Assembly: GCF_001637205.1 (NCBI RefSeq)
Contig: NZ_LVJH01000003.1
Span: forward strand, 278,091 to 342,090
Source: Paenibacillus glacialis
GTDB taxonomy: Bacteria; Bacillota; Bacilli; Paenibacillales; Paenibacillaceae
Reading direction: 5' to 3'
Length of the DNA: 64,000 nucleotides
The notes under the pieces are model-generated. The model had not been told where the DNA came from, searched no databases, and was given only the letters and a program-made list of their open reading frames with translations. Positions 49,295-58,773 of the stretch are shown piece by piece. Position 1 is the first letter of the stretch. Every line of letters starts with the position of its first letter. The translations under genes and the position numbers were made by a program.

Positions 49295-50278
49295 TTGGAT
49301 GACAAGTTGATCACTGAAATATTAGAGCAATACCCCATTCATGTTTCGTCAACAGCATTTATTCGGCATAACGAGAATCTGACCTATAAAGTGACTGATG
49401 AATTAAGTGGGATGTCGTATCTTTTAAGAATACATAAATCAGTAATTTCTACTATGAGTGGTTTGCAACATACTAATGAAGGGCTCAAGATTGAGATGAT
49501 GTTATTAAATGAATTGAGCGGAACAACGGATATCATGGTGCAGACTCCAGTTCGTAATTCATTAGGGGGTTGGGTTACCCAGGTGACAGAAGAAGGAGTA
49601 GTCGTTCATAGCACACTGCTTCGATGGATTGAAGGCAGAGATATACAGAAAGGTGAAGTGATCTCCAAAGAACACATTACTCATTTGGCGGAACAGGTTC
49701 GCAACTTGCATCAATTCGGAAGAGCATCAGGAGTGAGTTCGAGCGAATTTCGTCCAACCTACTCTGATATAACAGAAAATGAGTCGATGCTTAAGCAGCT
49801 GGAGTTGGGCGTCTCTTTGGGTGTATTTTCGGTTGATGATTTTATAATCGTAAAGAAATTCTTTGAACTCCTTAACGCTAGATTAGAGACTTACCCTAAG
49901 ACCGTAAATACTTGGGGAATCATTCACGCGGATATTAACAAGGGCAATCTCCTCATAACACAGCATGGGATTGCGATCATTGATTTTTGTTTGTTTGGTT
50001 ATGGTTATTATCTCTATGATGTAGCGGGAAGTGTGCTTAGCTTTAAGCCGGAAGACCGGCTTCATTTTATAGCAGAGTACATCGATAAATCGTCGACATT
50101 TACGGAGAAGGATATGCAGTTGTTGGAGGGTTTCATGATATTGTGTATCTTCGGTTTCTATGCATTTCATATGGAAAATGAAGAGCAACATGCTTGGATG
50201 AGAGAACGGATGCCGATCTTTTGCAAGAAGTACTGCCAGTCTTATATAGACCTTCAAAGCATTTTTTATACATTATAA
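49295..50278 (+). CDS. APH-type phosphotransferase
   Basis: 327 residues of the aminoglycoside phosphotransferase/homoserine kinase type II/choline kinase-like fold. The Brenner motif IIHADINKGNLLI and the metal-binding IIDFCLFGYGYYLYDV are present. TTG at 49295 is the probable start, since AGGAGGT is 7 bases upstream; an in-frame GTG at 49259 lies before it. Substrate uncertain. It precedes the vanW-type gene on the same strand. Confidence 0.78.
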   Translation: MDDKLITEILEQYPIHVSSTAFIRHNENLTYKVTDELSGMSYLLRIHKSVISTMSGLQHTNEGLKIEMMLLNELSGTTDIMVQTPVRNSLGGWVTQVTEEGVVVHSTLLRWIEGRDIQKGEVISKEHITHLAEQVRNLHQFGRASGVSSSEFRPTYSDITENESMLKQLELGVSLGVFSVDDFIIVKKFFELLNARLETYPKTVNTWGIIHADINKGNLLITQHGIAIIDFCLFGYGYYLYDVAGSVLSFKPEDRLHFIAEYIDKSSTFTEKDMQLLEGFMILCIFGFYAFHMENEEQHAWMRERMPIFCKKYCQSYIDLQSIFYTL

Positions 50279-50329
50279 TGTGACACAAGACGTAATATGG
50301 AGGCTCAAAACCAAAGGAGGGATTTTCGG

Positions 50330-51160
50330 ATGAAACCCAAGAAAAGGTCGCCACTGAGATTATGTGTAGGGAAGAATTATTTTGTCTATCGAAGATATAT
50401 GAAGTGGATATTGGGTAAAGAGAGATATGCAAAGAAAATATCTCTAGCTCCTTTGGAACATATTGTGAGTTCGCATAATACACCCTTGCTAAGAGAACTT
50501 AAGAATGTAGATATGTGGATGCAGCATAATAAAGTGATCAATTTGAGAATTGCACTTAAGCAACTGAACGGAATTGTCCTTCAACCGGGTGAGACATTCT
50601 CTTATTGGAAACAGATTGGTAAACCTACGAAACGTAAGGGATATCAAGAGGGAATGGTGCTGTTCTATGGAAATTTCAAAGCAGGCGTTGGTGGAGGACT
50701 GTGTCAATGCTCGAACCTTATTTATTGGATTACGCTGCATACCTCGTTAACCATAACGGAGAGACATCGTCATAGTTATGATGTGTTTCCTGATGCAAGA
50801 CGTACACAGCCTTTTGGAAGTGGAGCAACATGTGCATATAACTATCTAGATCTTCAGATCCGTAATGATACCGAAGTTCCTTATCAGCTATGCCTTTACA
50901 TGGATGATAACGATTTAATTGGGGAATGGAGAGCCATGAACCCTGAGTCGTATACATATGAAGTGTACGAACGAGACCATCGGATCACGCTTGAGCCATG
51001 GGGAGGATATGTAAGGCATAATATCATCCATCGTAAAAAGTATAATGCACATCACGAACTGATTGATGATCAATTCGTTACGGAGAACCATGCGATTATG
51101 ATGTATCAGCCATTATTAAAAGAACCAGAACACGATATTGAAATGGAAAAGAATGCGTAA
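50330..51160 (+). CDS. VanW family protein
   Basis: 276 residues. The VanW domain is seen in the block LQPGETFSYWKQIGKPTKRK, then VGGGLCQCSNLIYW and GSGATCAYNYLDLQIRND. Members occur in vanB-type glycopeptide-resistance clusters and widely in Firmicutes; the function is unclear and the presence here does not indicate resistance. Start at ATG 50330 follows AAAGGAGGG; the upstream in-frame ATG (50297) overlaps the ribosome site region. Confidence 0.88.
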   Translation: MKPKKRSPLRLCVGKNYFVYRRYMKWILGKERYAKKISLAPLEHIVSSHNTPLLRELKNVDMWMQHNKVINLRIALKQLNGIVLQPGETFSYWKQIGKPTKRKGYQEGMVLFYGNFKAGVGGGLCQCSNLIYWITLHTSLTITERHRHSYDVFPDARRTQPFGSGATCAYNYLDLQIRNDTEVPYQLCLYMDDNDLIGEWRAMNPESYTYEVYERDHRITLEPWGGYVRHNIIHRKKYNAHHELIDDQFVTENHAIMMYQPLLKEPEHDIEMEKNA

Positions 51161-51469
51161 GAAATGATGACGACGAGATACATCGTAGAACACTTGCATT
51201 TCACAGCTGTTGGAGATAGCAGATGTTCTTGTGCTTCTTGTTCGACTATAGTTACGTTCTAAGCGATACAGCATAGATTATTGCAGAAGTATACAGAAGA
51301 ATGACCCAAGCTCACTTGCGACAATCCGACATTTCACAGTACCAGTAGGGTGTGATTCGGTCATATTGCGTTTGAAATTTTAAATACATTAATTAAAATC
51401 AAAGGTTTCACCTCGTACGAAAAGGGTATATTAGAGTTTGAATGTTGGAACAACGAGAGGATATGACCT
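51161..51469. other. Intergenic stretch without a recognised gene
   Basis: 309 bases before speD. No ORF with family resemblance, no strong hairpin. The segment near 51370-51445 is AT-rich and likely carries the speD promoter, but a clear -35/-10 pair was not identified. Confidence 0.45.
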
Positions 51470-52282
51470 ATGAAGATTACACCAGAACAAACGATTAAAT
51501 TACACGGATTCAATAACCTGACGAAATCCCTAAGTTTCAATATGTATGATATTTGTTATACCAGAACGAAAGAAGAACGTGAAGCTTATCTAGAATATAT
51601 TGATGAACAATATAATGCCGATCGCTTAACTACAATTCTGCAGACGGTATCTAACATAATCGGTGCACATGTACTCAACATTGCGAAACAGGATTATTTC
51701 CCACAAGGAGCGAGTGTAACGATGCTTGTGTCAGAAGGACCCGTGGAAACAGCACCAACAGATTCGTTCCAGGAGTCACCAGGTCCATTACCGGAGACGG
51801 TTCTGATGCATTTAGACAAGAGTCATATTACGGTTCATACCTATCCTGAGTACCATCCCGATGAGGGGATAAGTACGTTTCGAGCAGATATTGACGTATC
51901 TACGTGCGGAGAGATCTCGCCCCTTAAAGCGCTCAACTATCTCATTCACTCGTTCGACACGGACATTATGACGATAGATTACCGAGTGCGAGGTTTCACA
52001 AGAGACATCAGTGGGCACAAGCTATTTATTGATCACGATATTAACTCCATTCAGAATTACATCCCAGAAGAAATTCAAGGGCAATATGATATGATCGATG
52101 TTAACGTATACCAAGAGAACATATTTCATACCAAGTGCAAGCTCAAAGCATTTGACCTAGATAACTATCTCTTTGGTTACACTAAAGAAATGTTAGATTT
52201 AGGGGAACAGGAGAAGATTACCAAGAGAATTACGGAAGAAATGGAAGAAATCTATTATGGGAAGAATATGAAACGTGGTTGA
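51470..52282 (+). CDS. speD: S-adenosylmethionine decarboxylase proenzyme SpeD
   Basis: 270-residue proenzyme of the E. coli-type class that supplies decarboxylated SAM for spermidine. The autocleavage site is [16 protein letters not shown]: cleavage before Ser118 creates the pyruvoyl cofactor. Length matches the long bacterial form (about 264 residues) rather than the short Bacillus form (about 126). No speE is in the window. Start at 51470; GAGAGG is near. Confidence 0.95.
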   Translation: MKITPEQTIKLHGFNNLTKSLSFNMYDICYTRTKEEREAYLEYIDEQYNADRLTTILQTVSNIIGAHVLNIAKQDYFPQGASVTMLVSEGPVETAPTDSFQESPGPLPETVLMHLDKSHITVHTYPEYHPDEGISTFRADIDVSTCGEISPLKALNYLIHSFDTDIMTIDYRVRGFTRDISGHKLFIDHDINSIQNYIPEEIQGQYDMIDVNVYQENIFHTKCKLKAFDLDNYLFGYTKEMLDLGEQEKITKRITEEMEEIYYGKNMKRG

Positions 52283-52426
52283 TACGGCGAAAATCAAATC
52301 CCAAGCTTGGAAATAATTGTGCTCTCTGTTACTATAGTGTGGATATAGTAGTTCGACACAATTCTATCAAACCCGGGAAACGAATGATCTATTTCCTTCA
52401 GTAAGGGGTTTAACTGAGAGGCTGCC

Positions 52427-53410
52427 GTGAGAAAAGAATCGATGATTGGCGTTTTATCTCGAAATACGAAGCTCGGAAATGAACAAGATTACCAAATTCG
52501 CAGAGTATTGTCCCGTAGTGAGCTGTCAGTCGTATATATTGTACGTCACATAGAGACAGGAACAATGAGTGTGATCAAAGAGTTCTTTCCGAGTGCCTTG
52601 GCCCGCCGTTGTTCTGATGGCAAGACGATCAAATGCTTGAAAGCTTCCGTCTCGCCGCAGTTTGTAAAGCTAAGGGAGGCATTTCAACGGGAAGCTATGG
52701 TATTACGTGATCTACAGCATCCAGGTATTGTCCGTTACGAGGGATACTTTGAAACAAACGGAACGGCGTATTTAGTGATGGAGTATTGTCATGGCATAAC
52801 GTTGGACAGTGTCGTGAGGAAGAACCAACTGAGAATCAATGCTGACTTTCTGCGAACTTCCATGCTCCCGTTGATTGGGGCACTGGAGCATATTCATCAA
52901 CAAGGATACGTTCATCGAGATATCAAACCTGCCAATATTCTCATTGGGAAGGATGGGAAGAGCAAGTTGATTGATTTCGGGTCTGTTATTCGTTATACAG
53001 ATTCTGCAACTGAACATCCCATCTTTACTACGGCCGGATATTCACCACTTGAATTATATTCTGATAAGTCGTTGCAGACACCCGTCGCTGATATCTATAG
53101 CTTAGCGGCAACGCTATACTTTTGCTGCATCGGAGCGGCGCCTATCGCTGTACCAACACGTTTATTTGAGGATAAGCTTGTGTCAGTTCGAGCCGGAAAT
53201 AGAGCTGTTTCGCCGTTCTTGTCACGCATCATTCATTGGGGACTTGCGTTATCCGCAAATAAGAGGTGTAGTTCTCTTCGCTGGTTTCGAGCAGCACTAC
53301 AAACAGAATATATTTTGCACAAAAAGAGTGTGGTCCGGCTAACGGGTCGAAAACCCGCAGTCGTACCACACTCGCTTCCTAAAGAAAGGGAATTCCAACA
53401 CTCAGATTAG
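52427..53410 (+). CDS. Ser/Thr protein kinase of the contractile-system locus
   Basis: 327-residue soluble Hanks-type kinase. Lys51 is in VIKEFFP, Glu89 in the C-helix, catalytic YVHRDIKPANILI with Asp165, DFG-motif IDFGS (Asp183) and AGYSPLELYS in place of APE. The glycine-rich loop is degenerate (RVLSRSELSVVYIVRH has no GxGxxG). The KEFFP pattern is common in kinases near FHA/PP2C genes. No transmembrane helix and no PASTA repeats, unlike PrkC. The GTG at 52427 follows GAGAGG; ATG 52442 is an alternative. Converges with the VWA gene with a 4-base overlap of stops. Confidence 0.87.
   Translation: MRKESMIGVLSRNTKLGNEQDYQIRRVLSRSELSVVYIVRHIETGTMSVIKEFFPSALARRCSDGKTIKCLKASVSPQFVKLREAFQREAMVLRDLQHPGIVRYEGYFETNGTAYLVMEYCHGITLDSVVRKNQLRINADFLRTSMLPLIGALEHIHQQGYVHRDIKPANILIGKDGKSKLIDFGSVIRYTDSATEHPIFTTAGYSPLELYSDKSLQTPVADIYSLAATLYFCCIGAAPIAVPTRLFEDKLVSVRAGNRAVSPFLSRIIHWGLALSANKRCSSLRWFRAALQTEYILHKKSVVRLTGRKPAVVPHSLPKEREFQHSD
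53321..53373 (-). terminator. Terminator of the VWA gene lying inside the kinase gene
   Basis: Arms GAGTGTGGT (53326-53334) and ACCACACTC (53365-53373) enclose a CGGGT/ACCCG hairpin (53343-53357). On the minus strand they are followed by TTTTT (53321-53325 complement). It terminates the VWA transcript while lying within the last 90 bases of the kinase coding sequence. Confidence 0.7.
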
Positions 53411-55461
53411 GCGGAGTGTTGGGAATTATCCCCTGTATAAATGGTAGTCGTTGGTTTAACCGCTTTATAGCGAAGCTCAATTTCGGTCTTCCCATCTTCA
53501 AAGGTGATATACAATTTATCATTGAAGTGGAGGGCTTCTTTTTTGTTTCTAAGCAGAGGCGTTTTCCCACGAACCACGGCACAACGTGTATTATGTTTGA
53601 CGAACAATATCCCATTCTTCCCCGGTTCGAACACAATATGTTCGCTTTCCGAAAGACTCTCATTCACATCGAGGCTTCGAAATAGTTGCAGCAGAGTGAT
53701 CTGTCTACCTGGGAATGAAGTTAACGGCCATGATTTCACTGGAATATCAGTACCACTAGCTGTATTGAGGAAGTAGCCTTCCAGGCGCCCAGCAAATTCA
53801 GGTTTCGGACGTAGCCAGAAGTACAGTATGATGCCAACGATGAGAAGAACAGCTACGGCAACACCTATGATCTTGTGGATCGTATATTTGGATTGGATAG
53901 AGAAGTGGAAGAGAGCAGTCACAGTTCCACCTTCAGAATCGGTTGCTACAAGTGATACTTCTGTTTGTCCCGTGCGCGTGGGAGTTAAGGTTAGCGTAGA
54001 TCCAAGTAATGCTGTAGACAGCTTGTCCTCGACTCCCCCCTGCAATGAATAGGTCATAGGATCCTTATTTGGATCTTGAATGTATTTCGCAAGATCCAGT
54101 TTTATTTCCCCGTCTTCTTTGATGAAATTCAAGTTCAAAGATTCTGTTATTTGCGGTGGTAGGTTGGTAATACTCACTTTACTTGATGAGCTCTCCCGAT
54201 AGAAATCAGGTCCATCAATCATGACTTTCCACACATACCCTCCCGATTTCGGAAATACATAGTCTGTTCGAAACCCTTTCCCCGTATTGGTCATGGGAAT
54301 TCGCAGTTCCTCGTTACTTTCGACCTCTTTGACGACCAATTCTGCCTTCAGTGCGGTATATACTGCATCATCTTTCAACATCGTTGTTGCCCCGGGTGTT
54401 GCAAGGTGAGCCTCAATGGCTGTCGGCTGCCCCTTTATGGTTGCATCCTGAGCGATCTTAGCCTCTGCTTCTAGATTATAACTGCCTAACAAATTGATCT
54501 TAACCCAATCCCCTTGGTTAGCTTTGAATTTAAGCACCACGGTGCCTTGTTGCGGATTAGAAATTTTCATTAAGGAATATTTGTCGGACTTGAAAAGCCT
54601 AGTGTTCTCCGAGTTGAAATACATTTGTGTCTCTTTCAATGGATGTTCAGAGAGCAGAATAATATTAGCTTCCTCCATACTTGAATTGGGAAGGGTTACT
54701 TTGATTTCCTGAAGAGCACCTGTTGCCGTAATTCCAGCAATAGGAACGAGTACGGATCTCATCTCACTAGCGAAAATCTGATTGAAGATTTCCGGCAGAT
54801 CATCAGCGCTACTTGTCATGAAGGATGCTCCCCCCGTCTGGGAAGCAATTTGTTCTAGTTCAGTCTGGTTCACGGTACCATCATGATTCAGTCCGATCGT
54901 GTATATAGGGAATCCATTCTTATTTGCTTTGGCAATAGCGGCTGAGACATCCTGATCGGAACCTTGTTTCGTTCGTCCATGGCTATTCGATCCGAAACTT
55001 GTCTCTCCATCAGATAACAAGATGAGAAATGGTAGTCTGCCTTGGTCTTGAGATGATGGAGTTGAACTCCCCGCTGCGAGAACTTCAGCCCCTTTAAGTA
55101 GACCTAGTCCCATATCGGTATAACCAGATCTTCGTAATTCATTAATCTTCTGCTTAAGTGCTTTCTTCTTCTCCACCACGGCAATGGAAGTGAGGGGTTG
55201 TGTTGCCACAATACGGTCATTGTAAGCTACGAAGCCGACGCGTGTACGACTTGCCTCACTCATATCCATGAATAGTTGGATAACCTGAGCGGATATGCGT
55301 TCTTTATCACTTGTACTCATAGAGAAGCTCGTATCTAGAACGAACACGGCATCAAAAGCCTTACCACCATTATCTTTAGCGGGTGCCTCTGCGTAGATTG
55401 TCGGAACTGCAATAAGTATGAATCCAAAAAACAGGCAAATAGTCCTAACAATTATTCTCAT
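53407..55461 (-). CDS. Secreted/membrane VWA protein with cytoplasmic tail
   Basis: 684 residues. Signal peptide about 1-27 (MRIIVRTICLFFGFILIAVP), then a VWA domain (about 36-220) with MIDAS motif DTSFSMS (residues 48-54) and a second typical LLSDGETSFG. Beta-rich Ig/cadherin-like regions lie between about 330 and 525. A transmembrane helix (about 531-550) is followed by a cytoplasmic tail of about 135 residues resembling a divergent FHA or beta-sandwich fold (HIVFEPGKNGILFV, LHFNDKLYITFEDG). Start follows AAAGGTGG. An outside-to-inside signalling role is plausible. Divergent from the sheath gene. Confidence 0.85.
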   Translation of the reverse strand: MRIIVRTICLFFGFILIAVPTIYAEAPAKDNGGKAFDAVFVLDTSFSMSTSDKERISAQVIQLFMDMSEASRTRVGFVAYNDRIVATQPLTSIAVVEKKKALKQKINELRRSGYTDMGLGLLKGAEVLAAGSSTPSSQDQGRLPFLILLSDGETSFGSNSHGRTKQGSDQDVSAAIAKANKNGFPIYTIGLNHDGTVNQTELEQIASQTGGASFMTSSADDLPEIFNQIFASEMRSVLVPIAGITATGALQEIKVTLPNSSMEEANIILLSEHPLKETQMYFNSENTRLFKSDKYSLMKISNPQQGTVVLKFKANQGDWVKINLLGSYNLEAEAKIAQDATIKGQPTAIEAHLATPGATTMLKDDAVYTALKAELVVKEVESNEELRIPMTNTGKGFRTDYVFPKSGGYVWKVMIDGPDFYRESSSSKVSITNLPPQITESLNLNFIKEDGEIKLDLAKYIQDPNKDPMTYSLQGGVEDKLSTALLGSTLTLTPTRTGQTEVSLVATDSEGGTVTALFHFSIQSKYTIHKIIGVAVAVLLIVGIILYFWLRPKPEFAGRLEGYFLNTASGTDIPVKSWPLTSFPGRQITLLQLFRSLDVNESLSESEHIVFEPGKNGILFVKHNTRCAVVRGKTPLLRNKKEALHFNDKLYITFEDGKTEIELRYKAVKPTTTIYTGDNSQHSA

Positions 55462-55926
55462 GTTTTTGTAAAACCACCTTTTTTAGTTACTAGATCGGTT
55501 GGTATGTATGGATAAAAGTGACTAGGGAAGCGGGAGTAGAAGCATATGCGTGTTATAAAAAGTAGGACTGATGAATCAAGTAGAATCTTGATCAAATGTA
55601 AAAAGCTTACACAAGGGAGTTTATCGGTTATACATCCTTGAATTATAATAGTTATCCAATAATTAGGACTTTGTGTACAAAAAAGTGATCATCAAATACC
55701 TAATTTTGGTACAAAAGTCCCCTAAATAATACTGTGATTCTATATATTGACAATATAGAACATGTTTACTTAAGATTATTGTATGACAGGGGAAAAATTG
55801 GGAATGAAGTCTTATTTGCTCGAATGAATCACTAGGATGATAGCGATGATTTGAAAGAGCGGAAAGATGATAAGCAGGACCAGACTTCTCAAGTCGGAGT
55901 AGCGGTAAACGGGGAGAGGGACATTC
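55462..55926. other. Divergent regulatory region of the contractile-system locus
   Basis: 465 bases between the VWA gene (minus) and the sheath gene (plus). It is AT-rich, with no gene recognised, and contains the promoter at 55747-55776. The region is long for a simple promoter and could hold regulator sites or a small RNA, but no defined structure was identified. Confidence 0.5.
55747..55776 (+). promoter_or_regulatory. Sigma-A-type promoter of the sheath operon
   Basis: TTGACA (55747-55752), 18-base spacer, TAAGAT (55771-55776), about 150 bases upstream of the sheath gene. The -35 is a consensus match, the -10 is weaker. Confidence 0.55.
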
Positions 55927-58095
55927 ATGGACATTATAAATCAAACGAATCGGACGATGCTTTTTGAGGAAATCAATCCAGAGAAATTGGATCTTGTCAC
56001 TATTGTAGGGGACGTAAAAGGAATTGACAGCCTGAGTGATGACAAGATCAAAGAGATCCATCAACACCTCTTGGTGAACAACTTTGATGAATTTCTAGAC
56101 AAGTTTTCACCTAGTGTGTACTCATTCTTTAACGCTGCGAATCAGAAAGTTATGTATGCCTTGAAAAAGCCTGAAGGATTGGCGGAAGATTGTATTTCTG
56201 AGATCCGTATTGATCAGAATAATGATTTCTTAAAGATGTTATTTACGCTTATCGACACGAAACGTAGTCAGGGTATCACGAATGTCGATTTCAAATTCGA
56301 GAATCTACTCGATATGATTTCTCCGAAGAAAGTGATGGATGATATTCGGCAAGTGCGTAAGGAAATCCACTACCTATTCGGACAATATGAGAAGTTAGAT
56401 GAGGGCGATCCTAAGAAATTAGACCTTGGAGATAAGCTAAATACGATGTTTGAAGATGCAAGTCAGAATTACAACAATGTCATGGCGATGTTGCCACTTG
56501 CCATTGAGGATATTAAGACCCGTCTTCTACTAGGTAATTCGCAAGAAGAGAATATGTCTGAAGCCATTCGAATCGGTACTTTAACGATTGGAGATAGTGG
56601 TGAATTGAAGATTATCGAGGCGCCGAAGAGTGAGAGCACAGAATTGTTGTTGCTTGATGAAAGCGGAAGCAATGAATTGGTGAACGTCTTCGAAGATGAT
56701 TATAACAATGTTTCCGAATCTCCTTCAGGGTATGTCAAGGACCTCGTCGTGCGTACATTCTGCCCACTTCCTGCTGTTCATGAAGAAGTAGATATTACAA
56801 CGGAAATCCAGAATTATAATACGTATTTGGAATTTTATAAGACAGCTAAAGATGATTTCGTCAAAACGGTCAAGCCGTTAGTTGAGAAAATTCTTGGTGT
56901 CAAAATGTTCTTTGACCAATATGCAATCAAGAACAAAGGGATGTTACCTTCGCTTCTGATTACGAATACCAAGCTTGAAATGATGGTCAAGAGTAGTAAT
57001 ATTCCGAGACTTGAAACGTTCCTGAATACGGTGAATTCAAAGAATGAATTCACGGATACAATCTGGTTCGGTATTGTTCCTTCCATCGAGTTAGAAACGG
57101 CAGGTCAAGCTAAAGTCAGTCGTGAACGTTTCCGTGGGAATGAGAAAGTCGTTAAGCAGGATGGGAATAACCTTGAATCGCTAACGATGCTTCTTCAAGT
57201 CATTAAGGATTATAAAGTACAGTTGTTCTTCAACTTTCAATCAGGGGAAGATACAACCTTTAGCAGTATGGCAACAGCAGGTATTGATAAATATATCGAT
57301 AAATGTGCGCCATTACTTCGTAAGGAATATAGCGAATTCGCCATTCCTTGTGTACCTAACTTCACCATTATTCCGAAGGATAAATCAGGCGTTGTGATTG
57401 ATAGTCGTATGCTTCAGACGGAGAATGGGGTACAGCTCTCAAGGGAGAAGGAAGATATTCTGAAGTTGTGGATTGAAGGTGTCTATGTAGGTGCTTCCTA
57501 TGTAGCGGCTGGTATTGTAGCTGCATACCAATGTCCAGAATTTTTGAAAGAGTCCTTCAAGAATGTGAGTAGGGAATTCCCAGGTGTTCGTTATGACATT
57601 GAGGCTAGGGACAATAGCCTGCGTTCTGTCACAACGATGGCGAAGGAGATTACTGGATTCACGAACAATATTAAGGATGCCATTAATCGCAAGAACTTCG
57701 GATTTGTATTCTCCTCAGAGAGTGCTCAGCTACAGGATAAAGATATCCGTCGAATTACCGTCTATAAAGCGAGAAGTCTTGCGACTTCCGAGGATGGGTT
57801 CGACTCGATCTATAAGACGCTTGTCAGTACCTATATAGAGCGTATCCTTCGCTTTCAGACAGGCGATTTCAAACATGAGAATATCGTGAAGTTCTTCAGT
57901 AACAACCCTACAAGCCAAAAGAGTAAATGGTTAGGGACGCGAGGATTCATCAACTCCATCATTCAAGATGGAGACGATATGACTTATGTGATCGATGAGA
58001 AGAATAACCTGTGTCACATTGACTTGGTCTTTAACGGTAACGTGAAGAACTTGGACGTGATGATTACTAAAGCTACAAGCCCTATCAAAGCATGA
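55927..58095 (+). CDS. Candidate fused TssB-TssC contractile sheath protein
   Basis: 722-residue soluble protein. Residues about 20-200 look like TssB: DLVTIVGDVKGIDSLSDD, then LLVNNFDEFLDKFSPSVY and ITNVDFKFENLLDMISPKKV followed by an IRQVRKEIHYLFGQYEKL helix, in the order found in T6SS TssB. A charged linker (about 210-260) leads to a TssC-like C-terminal part (about 290-720) with ATSEDGFDSIYKTLVSTYIE and a final beta-strand block near the C-terminus. In T6SS TssB and TssC are separate genes. No signal peptide or membrane helix. Start follows GAGAGG. Assignment is by pattern and needs structure prediction. Confidence 0.6.
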   Translation: MDIINQTNRTMLFEEINPEKLDLVTIVGDVKGIDSLSDDKIKEIHQHLLVNNFDEFLDKFSPSVYSFFNAANQKVMYALKKPEGLAEDCISEIRIDQNNDFLKMLFTLIDTKRSQGITNVDFKFENLLDMISPKKVMDDIRQVRKEIHYLFGQYEKLDEGDPKKLDLGDKLNTMFEDASQNYNNVMAMLPLAIEDIKTRLLLGNSQEENMSEAIRIGTLTIGDSGELKIIEAPKSESTELLLLDESGSNELVNVFEDDYNNVSESPSGYVKDLVVRTFCPLPAVHEEVDITTEIQNYNTYLEFYKTAKDDFVKTVKPLVEKILGVKMFFDQYAIKNKGMLPSLLITNTKLEMMVKSSNIPRLETFLNTVNSKNEFTDTIWFGIVPSIELETAGQAKVSRERFRGNEKVVKQDGNNLESLTMLLQVIKDYKVQLFFNFQSGEDTTFSSMATAGIDKYIDKCAPLLRKEYSEFAIPCVPNFTIIPKDKSGVVIDSRMLQTENGVQLSREKEDILKLWIEGVYVGASYVAAGIVAAYQCPEFLKESFKNVSREFPGVRYDIEARDNSLRSVTTMAKEITGFTNNIKDAINRKNFGFVFSSESAQLQDKDIRRITVYKARSLATSEDGFDSIYKTLVSTYIERILRFQTGDFKHENIVKFFSNNPTSQKSKWLGTRGFINSIIQDGDDMTYVIDEKNNLCHIDLVFNGNVKNLDVMITKATSPIKA

Positions 58096-58217
58096 TGATG
58101 GATTTACCTAAGCGTATGTTCGAGGCGTTCTTTCAAAGGATCGCCTCTGCACATAAATTCTGGAGACGTTCTAACGCTCCAGACACTATATTTGCCAATT
58201 CAAAGGAGGAAGTATTT

Positions 58218-58652
58218 ATGGGATTTATTCTTAAAGTTGAAGGTGCGGAACTGATTGAACTAGGTATGGACAATATTCAGAAGGTCGTATACGACACAGA
58301 TACACCAGATGATTCAAATGCAAGATCAACGGATGTAGGTTCTACGTTGAGAATCAGTGGAAAGATTATCACGGCTACAGATGGAGACAAGCCAGATGAT
58401 ACATTGAAATTGGCAGCTTGGTCATTAGTACCAGCTGAAAAGGCTGATTGTTATCGTAAAGTTACGTTGAAAGTGATCGCAGCAGATCAAGTTGTCCGTG
58501 AAGTGAGCTTCCCGAACGCTTTCGTTGTGGACTATACCGAAAGCTTCGGCGATACCGAAGGGGTAGGTTCGTTCAGCTTGTATATCAAGCAAAAGAAAGA
58601 CAAAACCGAGTTGGCTACTGTATTGGGCGGATATCCTTTCTCAGCACAATAA
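58218..58652 (+). CDS. Candidate Hcp/tail-tube-like protein
   Basis: 144-residue beta-rich protein starting MGFILKVEGAELIELGMDNI. Its size, lack of signal peptide, beta content and central STDVGSTLRISGKIIT block resemble Hcp or phage tail-tube subunits, and it lies directly after the sheath gene. Strong ribosome site AAAGGAGG precedes the ATG at 58218; an in-frame ATG far upstream (58092, overlapping the sheath stop) would add 42 unrelated residues. A strong terminator follows, suggesting abundant product. Confidence 0.6.
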   Translation: MGFILKVEGAELIELGMDNIQKVVYDTDTPDDSNARSTDVGSTLRISGKIITATDGDKPDDTLKLAAWSLVPAEKADCYRKVTLKVIAADQVVREVSFPNAFVVDYTESFGDTEGVGSFSLYIKQKKDKTELATVLGGYPFSAQ

Positions 58653-58691
58653 TAAGCACTTCTCATATGATTACATGCCTAATCAGGGCGG

Positions 58692-58728
58692 ATTTTAAGA
58701 GGCTTCGGCCTCTTAAAATTCTTTTTTC
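58692..58728 (+). terminator. Strong terminator after the tube-like gene
   Basis: TTTTAAGAGGC (about 58693-58703) pairs perfectly with GCCTCTTAAAA around a TTCG tetraloop, followed by TTCTTTTTT. Partial read-through could feed the downstream genes. Confidence 0.92.
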
Positions 58729-58773
58729 GTTGTTATTCAGACATTGTTATACATAAAGGTGGGATCAAGGTCA

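Noticed and set aside
50330..51160. Glycopeptide resistance cluster because of VanW
   Set aside because: No vanH, vanA/B, vanX or regulator is nearby and VanW proteins are widespread outside resistance clusters.
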